A stretch of 64,000 nucleotides of DNA, taken from the NCBI RefSeq assembly GCF_000764305.2, contig NW_025933189.1, positions 208,850 through 272,849 on the forward strand, given 5' to 3'. Under the pieces are notes generated by a model. The model had not been told where the DNA came from. It searched no databases and worked only from the letters and a program-made list of their open reading frames with translations. The DNA is from Hyalella azteca (lineage: Eukaryota > Arthropoda > Malacostraca > Amphipoda > Hyalellidae). Below are positions 1 through 12,764 of the stretch, piece after piece (the first letter of the stretch is position 1; each line of letters opens with the position of its first letter). The translations under genes and the position numbers were made by a program.

Positions 1-105
1 ATTTTCTCGTCCGCCCGCCCATGAAGTCACTGACAGACGGACGGACATGACGAGCATAATATCGCCTTTTTATCCATAAATGAGAAATTGCGCTAAAAAT
101 GCATA
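1..105. repeat. Short inverted-repeat element, copy 1 (truncated by window edge)
   Basis: This matches the elements near 9.3 and 10.8 kb: the ATTTTCTCGTC start, an internal GACGGACGGACAT motif, an ATAAATGAGAAA segment and a GCGCTAAAAA end. The left arm is cut by the window start. No coding capacity. It looks like a small non-autonomous DNA element; the family is unknown to me. Confidence 0.6.
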
Positions 106-3100
106 CCTGAGTGGTCCGGCAGAGATCTGGGTGGCGTGGTGACGGTATGCGGTGGTGGTGGTGGCGGTGGTTCAAGACTGTACAGAGAACTAAAGTCTTC
201 AAGTTTTCTTTTATCGCCTCTGTCTCCTGTAGGAGTTTCCTCCTTGACGAGGTCGCCTGCACGGCCTAAACCGGAATCAAAAGGCCTGCCCAAGAGCGGC
301 CAAGACCCGGGGGCAGCCATATTGCAGTACTGATCCACGACTGGATATTTACGAAACTTTTCTCCGTAATAATGGTTATCTGTCTCACTTTTGCACAGTT
401 TAAAACAGAAACAAACCCTCTTTATGGCTCAGTATCAAGACAAGCAGCACCACGCTACACCTCGATTACCGTTCATGAATACAAAAGATCAATTTTAAAT
501 ATTAATTTACACTTGATGTTAGCATCTAAACGGCATGACTCTCGATCAAGGCGTCTTGCCACGCACGACAAAATGAGTTTAATGAGGCAAGAAATGTTCT
601 CGAAATTGATAAATTATGGCTGACGAACATTCGTGTGAATATCTGCAGTCTCTGAAAGTTTAGACAAACGAAATAAATTTTACTGATGCAATTTTTTGTA
701 AACTTCTCATGAAGAAATATTTTTGGTAGTCTAGTTCTAAGGAGTGAAGTGGCCAGACATTAAAATTACTCGTAATTTATAAGGTTAATAATATAACTCT
801 TGGTTGTTTCGTGAGAGCCGTTGAATCATTAACGGTTGGTAAATGCTGATGTAGTTTTTAAGCGATGATCTTCCATATAAAGAAGTTCCCGCAGGTTGTA
901 AGCTAAGGTGAATACGTGATTTATCTTCGCTATAAACTGCGTGGCTTGTTTGAAAAATTAGCATAAGAAAAACAATAGGAGTGTCGATGAACTGTACAAT
1001 ATTTTCTCTATAACTTGTACTCAAGTTCTATATCCTGTTGACAATAAAATATCTACGGAGATGAAGACTCTGATCAGATCGGTGAGTTATTATATGTACG
1101 CGTTTCATTGACTAATGAAATTTTCATTGAAAATGGAAACGGCACGCAGAGCAGAATATGCGAGGACTTTGACAACAAGTCAACTCTAAAAAAAAAAAAA
1201 ACAGAAAATTGCCGAGTCAAATTGTCTAAATTTCATAGCAAGAAGACTTCTGTGAACACAAGTTACTACATAGTCATTTTTAATACGTCTTATCCGACAG
1301 TAAATTAGCTTAAAACTAGCAAGGAAAATTCAGAGGACAAACATCCTGACACTTCCTCGTGTCCGAAAAATTACACTTTGATATTCATCAAAATCTCAGT
1401 TGCGGTGGTGTATCAACGAACCTTAAATATTTTAAGAATCGTATGCCTCACTTAAGCACTGTTTATTAGCGGTATTTACGCCCCTGCACCGCATCACTGG
1501 CCGCGTCTCATGTACAAGTATCGACGCTGGCGCCGTGGGCTAAGCAACGATCTTCCGCTACTTACGCAGGAATCTCATACATCGCAATTACTTTCATTAG
1601 AAACCACATCCACGCTGACCGACCATCAACTATCCAGCTGCTACCTATCGAGGTCTGCATGCTAGAAAACAAAGTTTGTTACGTTAAATCAACTTAGCTG
1701 AGACTCTTTAGCCTGTGTCTGACAAGCTATAACCAAACGAAAACTGACTAATAGAGTTATACTCGCAGATACTGTTTTATAAGACGAGTCCACCAGATTC
1801 TGCGGACCACACCGCCCAGTCCTATTGATCTCGTCTGCGACAGGCGCGTCTCCAGCCAATCCAGTCCCATGGAAGAGCAGCGCTGCCAGCAGTTGGTAGA
1901 GCTGGAACAAAGGGCGGGTATGGCAGTGTCACTGGTCCGCGCTCCGCAAAATAGGGCGGGTGCATCACGCCTTGCAAACAACAGCATGGTGGCACTAACG
2001 CATCAGTATGTTCCTGTTCCAACTTTCTATTCCCGCCATTCCTAAAAACAATGCTATCAATACATAATAATTTTCCCTGCCGTTCCTCAAAGATGCAGAA
2101 TAAAGATACAGACTGGAAATTGACCTGCACGAAGCCAGTGCACGAGCACGCGCCCAGAGGCCGCCGCAGCGACGCGGCATTTCCTTCTAAAAGAACACTC
2201 GCGTCCTTTGTTTGTGAGCGTCAGACAAAACCGCTGTCATCAAAATAAGATGAATGTTGTAAACACATTCAACGTAATATTTTGGTTAACTTCAGAACAA
2301 ATAGCCTTTTAATATTTTAAATTGCATGGCAAAAGTGTGTATGAACTGCATTAATTTGAACCCGTTTTTATTGTATCATTTTCAAAATGGAATATAACGT
2401 ATAGAGGGAAATGCACTCAATAATGCCGGTCGCCGATTGGAATCTCAGCCGAATTATCCATTCTTCAAGTCTCAAAAACAAATTCACAAAAAATACTCTG
2501 GCTCTGCATATTCAATTCAAAATAATCAAAAACAAAAAGCAGGAGACGTTTGTCAATTCATATACTTCACCGAAGTGCCAATTAAATTTATCAAACTTCA
2601 ATATTACAAAAAAGTGAAGATTAGAGGCTGAAAACATTGTAAATTTTTTCGTTTTATGATCATTCATAAGGGTTAGCGTTTGGCGGGCGACGTATTGTAA
2701 CGGGTTTTCAATATATATTTAATGCCGGAAGCATAACATGTGACCGATTTTTCTGACAACTGTCAAAGAAATAGGTCATTGAAAATGGGGCTGACTTTTC
2801 AGTTAATTCAAAACCAATCAAACTTGAGCGATTATTTATTTACTAAAATATTAACGTCTAAAATTGGCCAAGAATCAAGAAACAACAGATATCCTGTCGG
2901 GTAGTCTACGGATTCCATTCATGATATTTCATTTACTATGTCAGGGTGGTAAAATAGCATTGAGCATTATTATTATTATTAACGTGTTGTCTTTTGATCA
3001 GTAATATTGAAAAAATTATTAAATATAAAACATTAGCATCGGGGTGTTAGCATGAGAGACATGTGAGTCATATTACGATGATTGTTATGTCAAGAGTCAA

Positions 3101-3600
3101 TCTGTAAATAATTTTTTGACATGTGGCAATCATATTTTGTTAAAAACTGTGTGAGGATTAAAAATTTAATCAATAATTTTTGAGCTTGAGAAATTGATAC
3201 ACTTCATTCAAAACCTGAATCTTTCCTAAGAATCACCATAAATACAAATCACAATTCCAGTCAATGCCCGTAACTGAAATTTATAAACAAATAATTTGAT
3301 AATAACGCACATAAAACTTTTTGAGAATACAGCATTCAGGAGGTAATGAATGCTACTTATAAACATCGTATTGTAAGCACTGAAATTAAAAAAATAATTT
3401 GCAGTTATATATTTTTGAATGAAAAAATACAAAAAGTTAGGTTGTCCGTCATAGCATCGTTTTATATCGTGCATCATATTTATTTCCTTTCATCATTAGT
3501 CTGCTTATATCGCAAGTTCACAAGGAATTTAAAAGCAAAGAAAACGCCAAGAAAATTCACCAAATCGATATTGAAAACGTTTCGGAGTCCAGCTCCATCA
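106..3600. other. Gene-free stretch, mostly unique AT-rich DNA
   Basis: I see no supported gene. Open frames are short, overlap on both strands and lack domains or convincing splice sites. A CCACCACC-like purine/pyrimidine tract lies at 135-170 and an A-run near 1189. The GC-richer patch at 1800-2200 has overlapping frames but no recognisable protein. Confidence 0.5.
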
Positions 3601-3728
3601 TCAGTTCGACTACGATAGCTCCTGCCACGGTGTTCAGAAACCCGGATGTAGAAGTTACGCGACGTCATTCCAACGTACGTAGATGCACAGCGTGCACAAC
3701 AGAACTCATAGACCAGGTTTGATCGCAT
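3530..3728 (-). mobile_element. Penelope-like element remnant, GIY-YIG endonuclease fragment
   Basis: Read on the minus strand, the frame begins SNLVYEF, then CCARC, YVGMTSRNF and RVSEH. This is the VY.F.C..C..YVGMTSR....R..EH pattern of the GIY-YIG endonuclease at the C-terminus of Penelope-like retroelements. About 40 residues are recognisable; the frame then runs into non-coding sequence containing the tract ATGGAGCTGGACTCCGAAAC, of a kind found near the 3' ends of such elements. The reverse transcriptase part is absent, so this is a 5'-truncated dead copy. Confidence 0.65.
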
Positions 3729-3729
3729 C

Positions 3730-4900
3730 CGAGCAGGAATAACGTCCTTATACCTATTTCCTTTACTTTGGTGATATTATTCATGTTACCGTACATATTA
3801 TCAATATAATTATTACCTATAAAATTGAAGCAAATTATCCGGAAAATTTCTCAAAAGCTTATTAATTTTATTTCAAATTGTACATCATTAAAAACTTCAA
3901 GACTTTAAATTACTTATACTTTTTTAGTTTGATCAATGTTTTATATACAAATAATAATAATAACAAAGATGAAATACATAGGTTCTTGAGAATTAAAAGG
4001 AGTTTATAACTTCGAAGTTGTATCGGTAGCAACGAATCAACATAGATCGTGTAGCAGCAACACATAAAAACTACGCGATGTTTTGTTAATGCACCATACG
4101 ATATTTTCAGCACATACGATAAATATTTTCCCGAGACTTGGAAAAATTAATTTCCATTATTAGTTATTATTAGTAGGTTATTAGTAATTGAATACTGTAA
4201 AGAGCTATTGCAGTACAATATTATTATTCCATTAAATTATACTATTTTAATCCCCAAAATATATTACAATAACAACTTGCTCTGAATAATAACTTGCAAC
4301 TCGCTGGAAATTGTCTCATCTGTAGACATTAAGGACAACCACGCCCCAGCAGCGGCGCTTGCCTTTCCGTAAACAACTTCAGAAAACACGGCACCTAAAA
4401 CACGGCACCTAAAACACGGCACCTAAAACACGCTCAACTCAGCGCCCTCAGCGTCAAAACAAGATGAGCAGCAAAATAGGGCATGGTAAAATGAGCAGGA
4501 ATTGCTATTTAAACATTGTAATGAGTAAAATAAAGCTATTTAAATAAGAATGATGAAATATGGGTAACAAAGAACGGTAGATTTGAATGCACATCGTATT
4601 CACAGCGAACAAGAAATAAAAAGAAAATATTTTAGTAAAAAAACGTATTTCATACAGAGTGGACTGAATTAAAAAAAATACTGAGATAAAAAGGTAAATT
4701 TGTTTAACGGGCTATTATTTAAGATGATTATTATAGTAATGGTTTAGCTGCTGGGACATTCACACCACATCATATTTTTAGTTATAAATCATCGGCAAAT
4801 CGTGTTCGCCTCAACGATTCTTCGTCATATCGCGCGGTGCTGCGACGTCCTCAGGACGATGAGCGTCATCGGTCAGATGTGCAATTTGCTGGCATAACGA
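3730..4900. other. Gene-free AT-rich stretch
   Basis: No coding signal seen. A short triplicated ACGGCACCTAAAAC motif lies at about 4386-4433. Confidence 0.45.
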
Positions 4901-4905
4901 ACAGG

Positions 4906-5260
4906 AGGCTTGAGCCGCCCCTGGCAGTGGGGGACTTCTCAGAGGGATCAGTGGGGACGGGGCAGGTTCAGGGGGATGAGGAAGGGCTCAGTGGTGACGA
5001 TGGAGGGCACAGTGGGGGCGAGAGAGGGCTCAGTGGAGACAAGGGAAGACTCAGTGGGGACGGGGCAGGTTCAGGGGAGAAGAGGTAGAGGGAGGACTCA
5101 GTGGGGACGGTGCAGGTTCAGGGGGAAGAGGTAGATTTTAGTGGGGTGAAAGGGATGTTCAGTGGGACGAGAAAGGGCTCGGTGGGGACGAGAGAGGGAT
5201 CAATGGGGACGGGTACGGGTTCAGTGGACCTGTAAGGGGAGTGAGAAAAGTTGGGAGGTG
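4906..5260. repeat. Degenerate G/A-rich minisatellite
   Basis: Irregular tandem copies of CAGTGGGGACG, GGTTCAGGGG and AGAGAGGGCTC. Frames of 74-83 residues here arise only from the repeat (Gly/Arg/Asp-rich) and are not taken as genes. Confidence 0.7.
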
Positions 5261-5426
5261 AGAGTGATCGAGTGAGTGGTCAGAGGGTAAGAGCATTAAC
5301 TGCATATGGAGTGATGACATGTGGGACGGTAGACGAGGTTAGGGGACCTGAAAGTGATGTGGAGTAGACGAGAGGGAAGAGTCAGTGGGACGGAGTGAGG
5401 ACGCGCGATTAGAGAGAAGGCTTGTG

Positions 5427-5895
5427 ACGTTAATGAGTGGAGAGGCACAGAGTGTGGGACATTAATGAGTGGAGAGGTACAGAGCGTGGGACGTTAATGA
5501 GTGGAGAGGCACAGAGTGTGGGACGTTAATGAGTGGAGAGGTACAGAGTGTGGGACGTTAATGAGTGGAGAGGCACAGAGTGTGGGACGTTAATGAGTGG
5601 AGAGGCACAGAGTGTGGGACGTTAATGAGTGGAGAGGCACAGAGTGTGGGACGTTAATGAGTGGAGAGGTACAGAGTGTGAACGTTAAGGAGTGGAGAGG
5701 AATAGAGTGTAGGACGTTAAGGAGTGGAGAGGAATAGAGTGTAGGACGTTAAGGAGTGGAGAGGAATAGAGTGTAGCACGTTAAGGAGTGGAGAGGAATA
5801 GAGTGTAGGACGTTAAGGAGTGGAGAGGAATAGAGTGTAGGACGTTAAGGAGTGGAGAGGAATAGAGTGTAGGACGTTAAGGAATGGAGAGGATA
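5427..5895. repeat. 32-bp minisatellite, about 14-15 units
   Basis: The unit starts GACGTTAATGAGTGGAGAGG and continues CACAGAGTGTGG. The left half has the TTAATGAG...CACAG variant, the right half the TTAAGGAG...AATAG variant, so two subfamilies expanded side by side. Abrupt right edge near 5895. Confidence 0.9.
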
Positions 5896-7340
5896 TAGCG
5901 AGGCACTTCATGCTCCTGTTTGGGCCATCTTGGCCCACTTTTTCCCAGAAAAAAAGGTGTATCAGTGCTGCGTGCAATTAGTGCGTCACTATATGGACAA
6001 CTTGACGCACTCATATTTCTTAGTGTAGCGGGAGGCAAGGGTGGATTTGAACGGTCTCAAGCGAGTCGTCCTGACTCACTAATTTCAATCACAGTATCAA
6101 TATGATTCTATCCCTTGGCCTATACAGGCAGCAGCAGGTTAAATAGTACAGGCGCAGGTCTCATTTGGGGTCAGTATTGGATTATGTTTCAATATGGAGT
6201 CCATGTGTTGAGGTGTGGATCCTCGTAATGAAATACAGACCAGCGGTCCCTGGCGCGCCACATTCAGATGACATTCTGGCATAGCATCGTGGCGTCAGAT
6301 TTATAATTGCTTCACAGGAATGCTAATGTAATTCATAGTTATGGAATATATTCGTGGTGTATTGCGATTAAGAGTTGTGCGTCATATCAAGTAACCATTT
6401 GATTTCTCATCAATCAAATGGTGAGCAATCAACAAATTAGGTTGTATTAAATTTTACAGCCAATTCTGTACGCTTTAAGCGTACAGGCAATTCTGTACGC
6501 TATAATTCCAAGTTTGATGGTAGAAAAATAATGACGTTTTTCATTCGGTTTTAAGTTTAAGTATTTATCCCTGTATAAAAAAGACCTATACAAATTATAT
6601 ATCTATGAATGGAAAGTAAACAATTATAAACATTTCAACTATATTCAGAAATCGAACATAAGCAATTAATAGACAACGGCAGTTCCTACACTCGAGTCCT
6701 AACTCTAATAAGAGGTTCGGGTGTATGAACCAAAATACTATAAATTTGAATGAAGTGAACTATGGCCGTGTTCAGGGAGAGCAGATGTCTAAGATTGTAA
6801 GGATGCAAGATTGTGCAAGATTATGTAGGATGCCTTGCAAGACAAGGATGCCAGCTGTATAATTTTCTTCTTGATTGGTAATATATTGTGAGAAAAATAA
6901 AAACATAACATAATTTTCCTCAAGATTGAAATTAGAAATGAGAATGTCGTTCATGACGTTAAATCTTCGCATAAAACGCACTGGAATAGACTCGAGCTGA
7001 ACATCTGTTAGGTTGTAATAGCGCTGTGCCTCGCAGGGCTTGCAGAGGGTTGATTTCGCACCGGGGGTACAAAGGGTTGCCCGAGGGCAATTCTTATGAT
7101 ATTATTGATATCAAGTATCTATCACTAGGACAAGCACAAAAACAAATTGTTGTGAATGTTCGTTTCCATCGTGTTAACAATTAACAAAAATAGATAAGAG
7201 CAGCAGCATTTGTCGTATCGCATATTTACATTTGTATTTCAGGTTCGTTATTTTATACATCAGCAAAGATCTAAATTAATAATGCCGACAAAAGATGCAG
7301 GCACTTAATATTATGGCAGGTGAAGCCCTGCTTGGGAGGG
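5896..7340. other. Gene-free stretch
   Basis: Mostly unique AT-rich sequence. At about 6040-6080 there is a weak tRNA box B-like sequence on the minus strand, not enough to call a SINE. Confidence 0.4.
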
Positions 7341-7344
7341 GATA

Positions 7345-7590
7345 CGTATGACGCGTGTATGAGGACCCTAGTAACCCTGCGTGTATGAGGACCCTGTAGT
7401 AACCCTGCGTGTATGAGGACCCTAGTAACCCTGCGTGTATGAGGACCCTAGTAACCCTGCGTGTACGAGGACCCTAGTAACCCTGCGTGTATGAGGACCC
7501 TAGTAACCCTGCGTGTATGAGGACCCTAGTAACCCTGCGTGGCAGGGTAACCAGGAGTGGCAGAGTAACCAGGAGTGGCAGGGTAACTGG
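7345..7590. repeat. 26-bp minisatellite followed by a 17-bp repeat
   Basis: About seven copies of GCGTGTATGAGGACCCTAGT plus AACCCT, then three copies of GGCAGGGTAACCAGGAGT-like sequence. One unit carries a 3-bp insertion (CCCTGTAGTAA). Confidence 0.88.
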
Positions 7591-9270
7591 AGAGTAACCT
7601 TGAGAAACCAAACCAGAGTAACTTAGCGAGACCAAAAAAATTCGCTCTTCAGAATCGAAGCTTCGTTGTATTCATTAATTTACAACGACCAAATCAAATG
7701 TGCGTACCATAGAAAGGATGCAACTCAAATTAAAAGCGATTCCCATTTTGTAATATTACACTTATTTCAGTGGAAATGCGATCGGTTTTAAAAATTATTC
7801 GGTAATTTTAAAATAATTTTATGAGATTATCAAACACAAGTTTTGCGATCTAACCAGGGCAATGCATGGGTTACATGAACTAGTGTCAATATTTGATAAA
7901 CTATTACCAATGAATCACCTGGATTAGATAATCAACATTTATTTGATAGGAACCAATAGTATAATAAATATTTTTCTTTTCAGTTCACGCGATTATCACA
8001 AATTTGATTCAGAAAATAGTAATTCATGTCTTTGTAAATAATTTTCGTGTGTTAATCAGAGCTGTACTATATCTCCCGGTTTTTAACAATTCCACTGGAC
8101 GCAAAAAGCGGACTGAATGCTCATATAAATTGTTGGTTAGTTTGAATTTATGAGAATTTTCCGGCAAACGATGCCGAGCGGCTTCTCTTGATAACCTCCC
8201 ACTTTATGGATCAGAGGGCCTCTAAGCAGACAGAAAATAACCTTGCTTCCAGACCAGCGCTCCGAGGCTCTTCAAAGGCTTATCTTCTATGCATCATTAG
8301 AGCCGAAACTCGGCAAAGCTCAATAGCGGGATTACCTAAAGCTCACTAAAAAGTGCAGGGTAATGCTTCGATATAAGCATCAATTTTTCTATTTTGTAAG
8401 TGAGCATCCTCGTGTTTTAAAGTCATGTTCCTGAATATCTTATCGTTCGGTGGATAATTTAAATTTAGTTAGCGAATTAATTTTGCCCATTATTCGCAGA
8501 GATACAGATTTAGTCGCGTTTTGTATGAAGCACGTGGATAAACTTAACTGATTAGAAACAACCTTATATATATGGAAATTGATGAAAATCAACGCATGAA
8601 TGTATTAGATCAGTTAATTGTTAAATAAATTCATATGCAAAATTTAGTTCTTAATAGCGAAATGAGAATGGCAATCGACAATGAGTACTAATCGTAATGT
8701 CGATTGACTTGAACTAATGTAATAAACTCAGAGATTCTACGACTCATTGTTCAAGCAATTCTACCATTTTCAACCTCCCTTGCAGCGTAAGGTTAACCTG
8801 CTATTTCAATATCGCCAAAAATTTTTCATTTGCAATTAATTTTAAAATTTCCATCAGATGACTAAACAGCAAACAGGTACAGGAGGAAAATAGTTTAGAG
8901 GGTAAACCTGAAATGAATGAATAGTTGGACGTCGTCATGGTTTGTAAATCTGTTCACAGCTCTGAATGTTTCCTTTTCTCCACCGGATCCGGGAAAGAGA
9001 AAAAAAATAAACCTTTCCGTTAAATATCCTGGAAAGGTTTTTTCGTGGTAAAGAAATGAGCAAAGGTAGGTAGTTTGGCCCATTTTTTAAGAGAACACAG
9101 AGCAGCTCTGGAGTCTAATGTTGTGCGTTGTTGCGCGCTCTATTAGCAAGGTTTTTGGTGCACTTCTGAAGCGCACTTGTTTCAGAGGAGATCAAAGGCA
9201 GCGAGCAGGGACGACTCGCTCAAAAAGTTTCAAACAGGCAAACAAAAATCTGTGGCTCGTTGCAGCATAA
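7591..9270. other. Gene-free stretch
   Basis: AT-rich unique sequence; no protein frame, splice structure or RNA gene recognised. Confidence 0.45.
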
Positions 9271-9274
9271 AGCT

Positions 9275-9418
9275 AAAAAAATATAACTCAGTACTCACTG
9301 CAGTGAGTGACAGAGAGCGCATTTTCTCGTCGACGAAAACGTGAAGTCACGGACAGACGGACGGACATGGTGAGCACAATGGCGCCTTTTTTCTATAAAT
9401 GAAAAAAATGCGCTAAAA
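9275..9418. repeat. Short inverted-repeat element, copy 2
   Basis: Begins AAAAAATATAACTCAGTACT, then the perfect palindrome ACTCACTGCAGTGAGT, then AGCGCATTTTCTC. It ends with a degenerate complement of that arm (GAAAAAAATGCGCT). It closely matches the 10.8-kb copy over its whole length, differing mostly in the internal GACGGACG tract. Confidence 0.72.
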
Positions 9419-10185
9419 AGAAAGCTTTCACTGAAAAATATAACTGGTCTATTTGTAGATGACGAGTTCAACGATGGGTTCATCATAAACAAATATGAGT
9501 TATGCTTCGAATGATCGTTGTAAATTGCTGTGGCCCTCAATCTAAAATAAGTGGTATTTTTATTGGAATTTTTTCTTGTTTATCTAGCAGTACATTTGGG
9601 CAAATAACCATTTCGTTTTAGGGCAGAAACGCTCGTGTCGTTCTTCGTTCCTTGAATTGTGTGATTATCCAAGAAAAAATTTATAGTATTAAATTATTTA
9701 ATTCTTGGGGATACAGATTATTTATTTAGAGCCCTCACATATATCGATATTTTGATACTAACTTCGGGTGGTAAGATTATAGCTCGGCCAGAAACACATT
9801 GAAATAAGCTAGGCTAGAAAGCCTTATTCAGTTCTCAGTTAATCGGTTAATTTTATTTACGCTGATGATAAAATTTTCGCAAAACTACATGACTTCTAAT
9901 TCTATAAACGGGATTCGTAGTTGATAAAGTAATATAAATCATAAAATCCCTTGAAAAATCTAAACTAATCTCAGGTTCTGTGTGCAGTATATGTATTTAG
10001 GCCTAAAAAAGAACACGAGGAAGCCCAGATGTACGAGGACGAGGATGGGGGACCAGAGATGAGGTTCGAGGCGAAGTTCGGGGGCTAAAACAGATCAAAA
10101 GCTCATCTTAAGTTTGGCGCCGCGCATCAGAAGGCAGCAACGAGATTGCCTGCAAGACTGCGTCGTGACAGGGATGCTTGAATGC
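9419..10185. other. Gene-free stretch
   Basis: No gene recognised. The final part (about 10010-10080) is purine-rich and leads into the 23-bp repeat array. Confidence 0.4.
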
Positions 10186-10189
10186 CATC

Positions 10190-10535
10190 AAGACTGGCGC
10201 TTTGTCGTGTGGTGCTGACGCATTGTCGTGTGGTGCGCTGGCGCATTGTCGTGTGGTGCTGGCGCATTGTCGTGTGGTGCGCTGGCGCATTGTCGTGTGG
10301 TGCTGGCGCATTGTCGTGTGGTGCCTGGCGCATTGTCGTGTGGTGCGCTGGCGCATTGTCGTGTGGTGCGCTGGCGCATTGTCGTGTGGTGCGCTGGCGC
10401 ATTGTCGTGTGGTGCGCTGGCGCATTGTCGTGTGGTGCGCAGGCGCATTGTCGTCTGGTGCGCTGGCGCATTGTCGTCTGGTGCGCTGGCTCATTGTCGT
10501 GTGGTGCGCTGGCGCATTGTCGTGCAGAGCATTTG
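10190..10535. repeat. 23-bp minisatellite, about 14 units
   Basis: Unit GCGCTGGCGCATTGTCGTGT plus GGT, with some units lacking 2-3 bases. Long open frames of Trp/Arg/Val/Ala or His/Asp/Thr-rich sequence exist in several frames on both strands, the signature of a stop-free repeat rather than a gene. Degenerate GGTGC/GCATTGTTG copies continue to about 10760. Confidence 0.92.
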
Positions 10536-10799
10536 CCGAGTTAAGTGGTGCAAATTTGCATGTTTGAGTGAAGCACCGATGCGTTGTTGGCTGGTGCGCC
10601 TGAAATTCCTAAAATTAAGATACTCTGGTGCATAGTCAAGCGATGCTTCGGTGTATTGTTAAAATATGCACCAGTGCATTTCCCAGTGGTGCTATGATGC
10701 ATAAAATTATGCCGCAGTGCATTGTTGCGCGATGCGCTGTGCATTTTAATTGGAGTGTGGTTGCACTTCTAAGTGGTGCAGTGTAGCGTGGGATAGAAG

Positions 10800-10982
10800 A
10801 AAAAATGTAACTCAATACTCACTGCAGTGAGTGACAGAGAGCGCATTTTCTCGTCGACGAAAACGTGAGGTCACGGACGGACAGACAGACAGACGGACAG
10901 ACATACGGACGGACGGACGGACAGACGGATATGGCGAGCACAATAGTGCATTTTTCCCATAAATGAGAAAATGCGCTAAAAA
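10800..10982. repeat. Short inverted-repeat element, copy 3 (most complete)
   Basis: Left arm AGCGCATTTTCTC at 10840 and right arm GAGAAAATGCGCT ending at 10977 are perfect 13-bp inverted repeats. Upstream is the same palindrome (ACTCACTGCAGTGAGT) as in copy 2. The internal GACGGACG/GACAGACA tract is expanded here. Confidence 0.75.
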
Positions 10983-12760
10983 TATCTTTCCGTGGCGTAT
11001 CAAAACTTTCAGCTAAACGCTATTTATTTGGAAAATCCAATTGATCTTTTGGCTCAATCAAAACATAAACGGGAAAATATAATTTAAATATACTGTAATT
11101 TGCAAGCTGGGGAACATTCGTGTAAATACCAGCATGGTTTTGACTTCAAAAGCGTCAAGAATTGAACAAAACGGCAGGACGAGTTTTATAAGCAAAAAAG
11201 ATTCGTTGATTTCACTTTTACGCTGAACAAACCTTGAAGGAGAGCCGGAAACAAAGTTAGGGACCTGTTTATGATGCTATTAGACGGGACACGTCAGCCC
11301 GCTCTCCTTCTCAGGCACTTCAATGCTCAACTAATCTTGCTGAACTAACAACAAAATATGCAGTGCAGATAATACAATGTTTTCTTATTTAAAAAGTCCG
11401 TGCTCACAAAATAATGCTTACAAATGTAATGTTGACGAATTTGTTCAATAAATTAGGGTCAACCAATTTGATTTATCTTCGATAATATATCCTGAAATTA
11501 AAACTGGTGTCGCAATAGCGAATAAAGTTCACTCATTGTCGTTGTTAAATGAAAATACAGGAATAATAGCGTGTTCATGTAATAAATGGTACAAATTTTC
11601 CGCTAACAAAGCTGTGACGAACTAATCTTGAATCCCCGAATAGCCAATTAATTGCGTCACCTCATAAGTTCGAATGGTCTAATTGTCACGTCCACCAATG
11701 ACCGGAAATTAAATGCAACTTCCCTATTGGTTTTATCAGCAAAGGCTTGGACCGAGCGGATAGTTACTCAAACAAACGTTTAAATTTATTAAAGATAAAC
11801 GGCAAATTAAAACTAAGCAAATCAAACTAACTATGTTACAGAGGTGCGGCATATGAATTAAACGAACATAACAAGTTAAATGCGGAGGAAGCTAAAGCGC
11901 CAGGAGAGCAAAAATACGAGGAGAGAGCTAGAGCATGGAGATATGAGAAAACGCACGATCCTACAACAGAAAACATAAAGGAAATATCTACGCATGACAA
12001 GTCGTTATATAAGAAAAAATCACGACATTCCACCAAGTATTCCAAGCTAAATTTCACCACCATAGCACGCAACTCAACCTGGCGTCTGAGTCAAAATCCT
12101 ATAAGAGATGAACCAGGACGCAAGTCGGGATCGGCATTGTATCTGACGGCTATAATCAATTCAACACCGACGTCAGAGTCGGTCCTACTTAAACTTCGTA
12201 GTCTGACATACAGTAGTGGGAAATTTGCAGCAACACTTCATTACAAAAGCTGTTTATTTTATTCTAAAACTCACAGTTTCGCAGCTGAGATTTACGTTCA
12301 TAAATGACGAGTAAATTGACGATCATGAGAATTTCTTGAGATAATAGGCAACATTGAACGGCAGCTCATGTAACAGCTTGAAAATAACAACACGTTAATT
12401 TAACCTGCAGTTTGTGAAGCAATTGGCAACGTAGAAATAATTAAACAATGAATAGCTCGAATAGTTCATTAATGCAGCTGATTGAAGGGACAAACGGCAA
12501 GTTTGTCAATTATTTTATGGCAGAAACAGTTTATTCCACGTCCAAAGATGACGTCGATACCATGTTGAGAATTTCAGAAGATTTGGGGATAACCGATGGC
12601 TATCGACTTAAAAAAAAATAATGATCAAACTCTTCAAAAATGGGGTTGAAGTAAAAATTTATTTGTTTCCACTTTCAATAATAACTTCGCATTTCTGGCC
12701 GGTCTCAAGCCGAACCTAAGTAAAATCACTTGTGAAAAAATCTTTAAACAACATTCACGA
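10983..12760. other. Gene-free stretch
   Basis: AT-rich; no gene, RNA or transposon protein recognised. Confidence 0.45.
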
Positions 12761-12764
12761 CTCT

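Noticed and set aside
5427..5895. CRISPR array (regular repeats)
   Set aside because: Units are contiguous with no unique spacers, and the genome is eukaryotic; plain minisatellite.
6030..6090. tRNA-like box B on the minus strand
   Set aside because: Only GTTCAAATCC is convincing; no box A at a suitable distance.
10108..10635. Several overlapping open frames of 86-135 codons
   Set aside because: They arise from a 23-bp repeat lacking stops in many frames on both strands; low-complexity products, no start context or splice structure.
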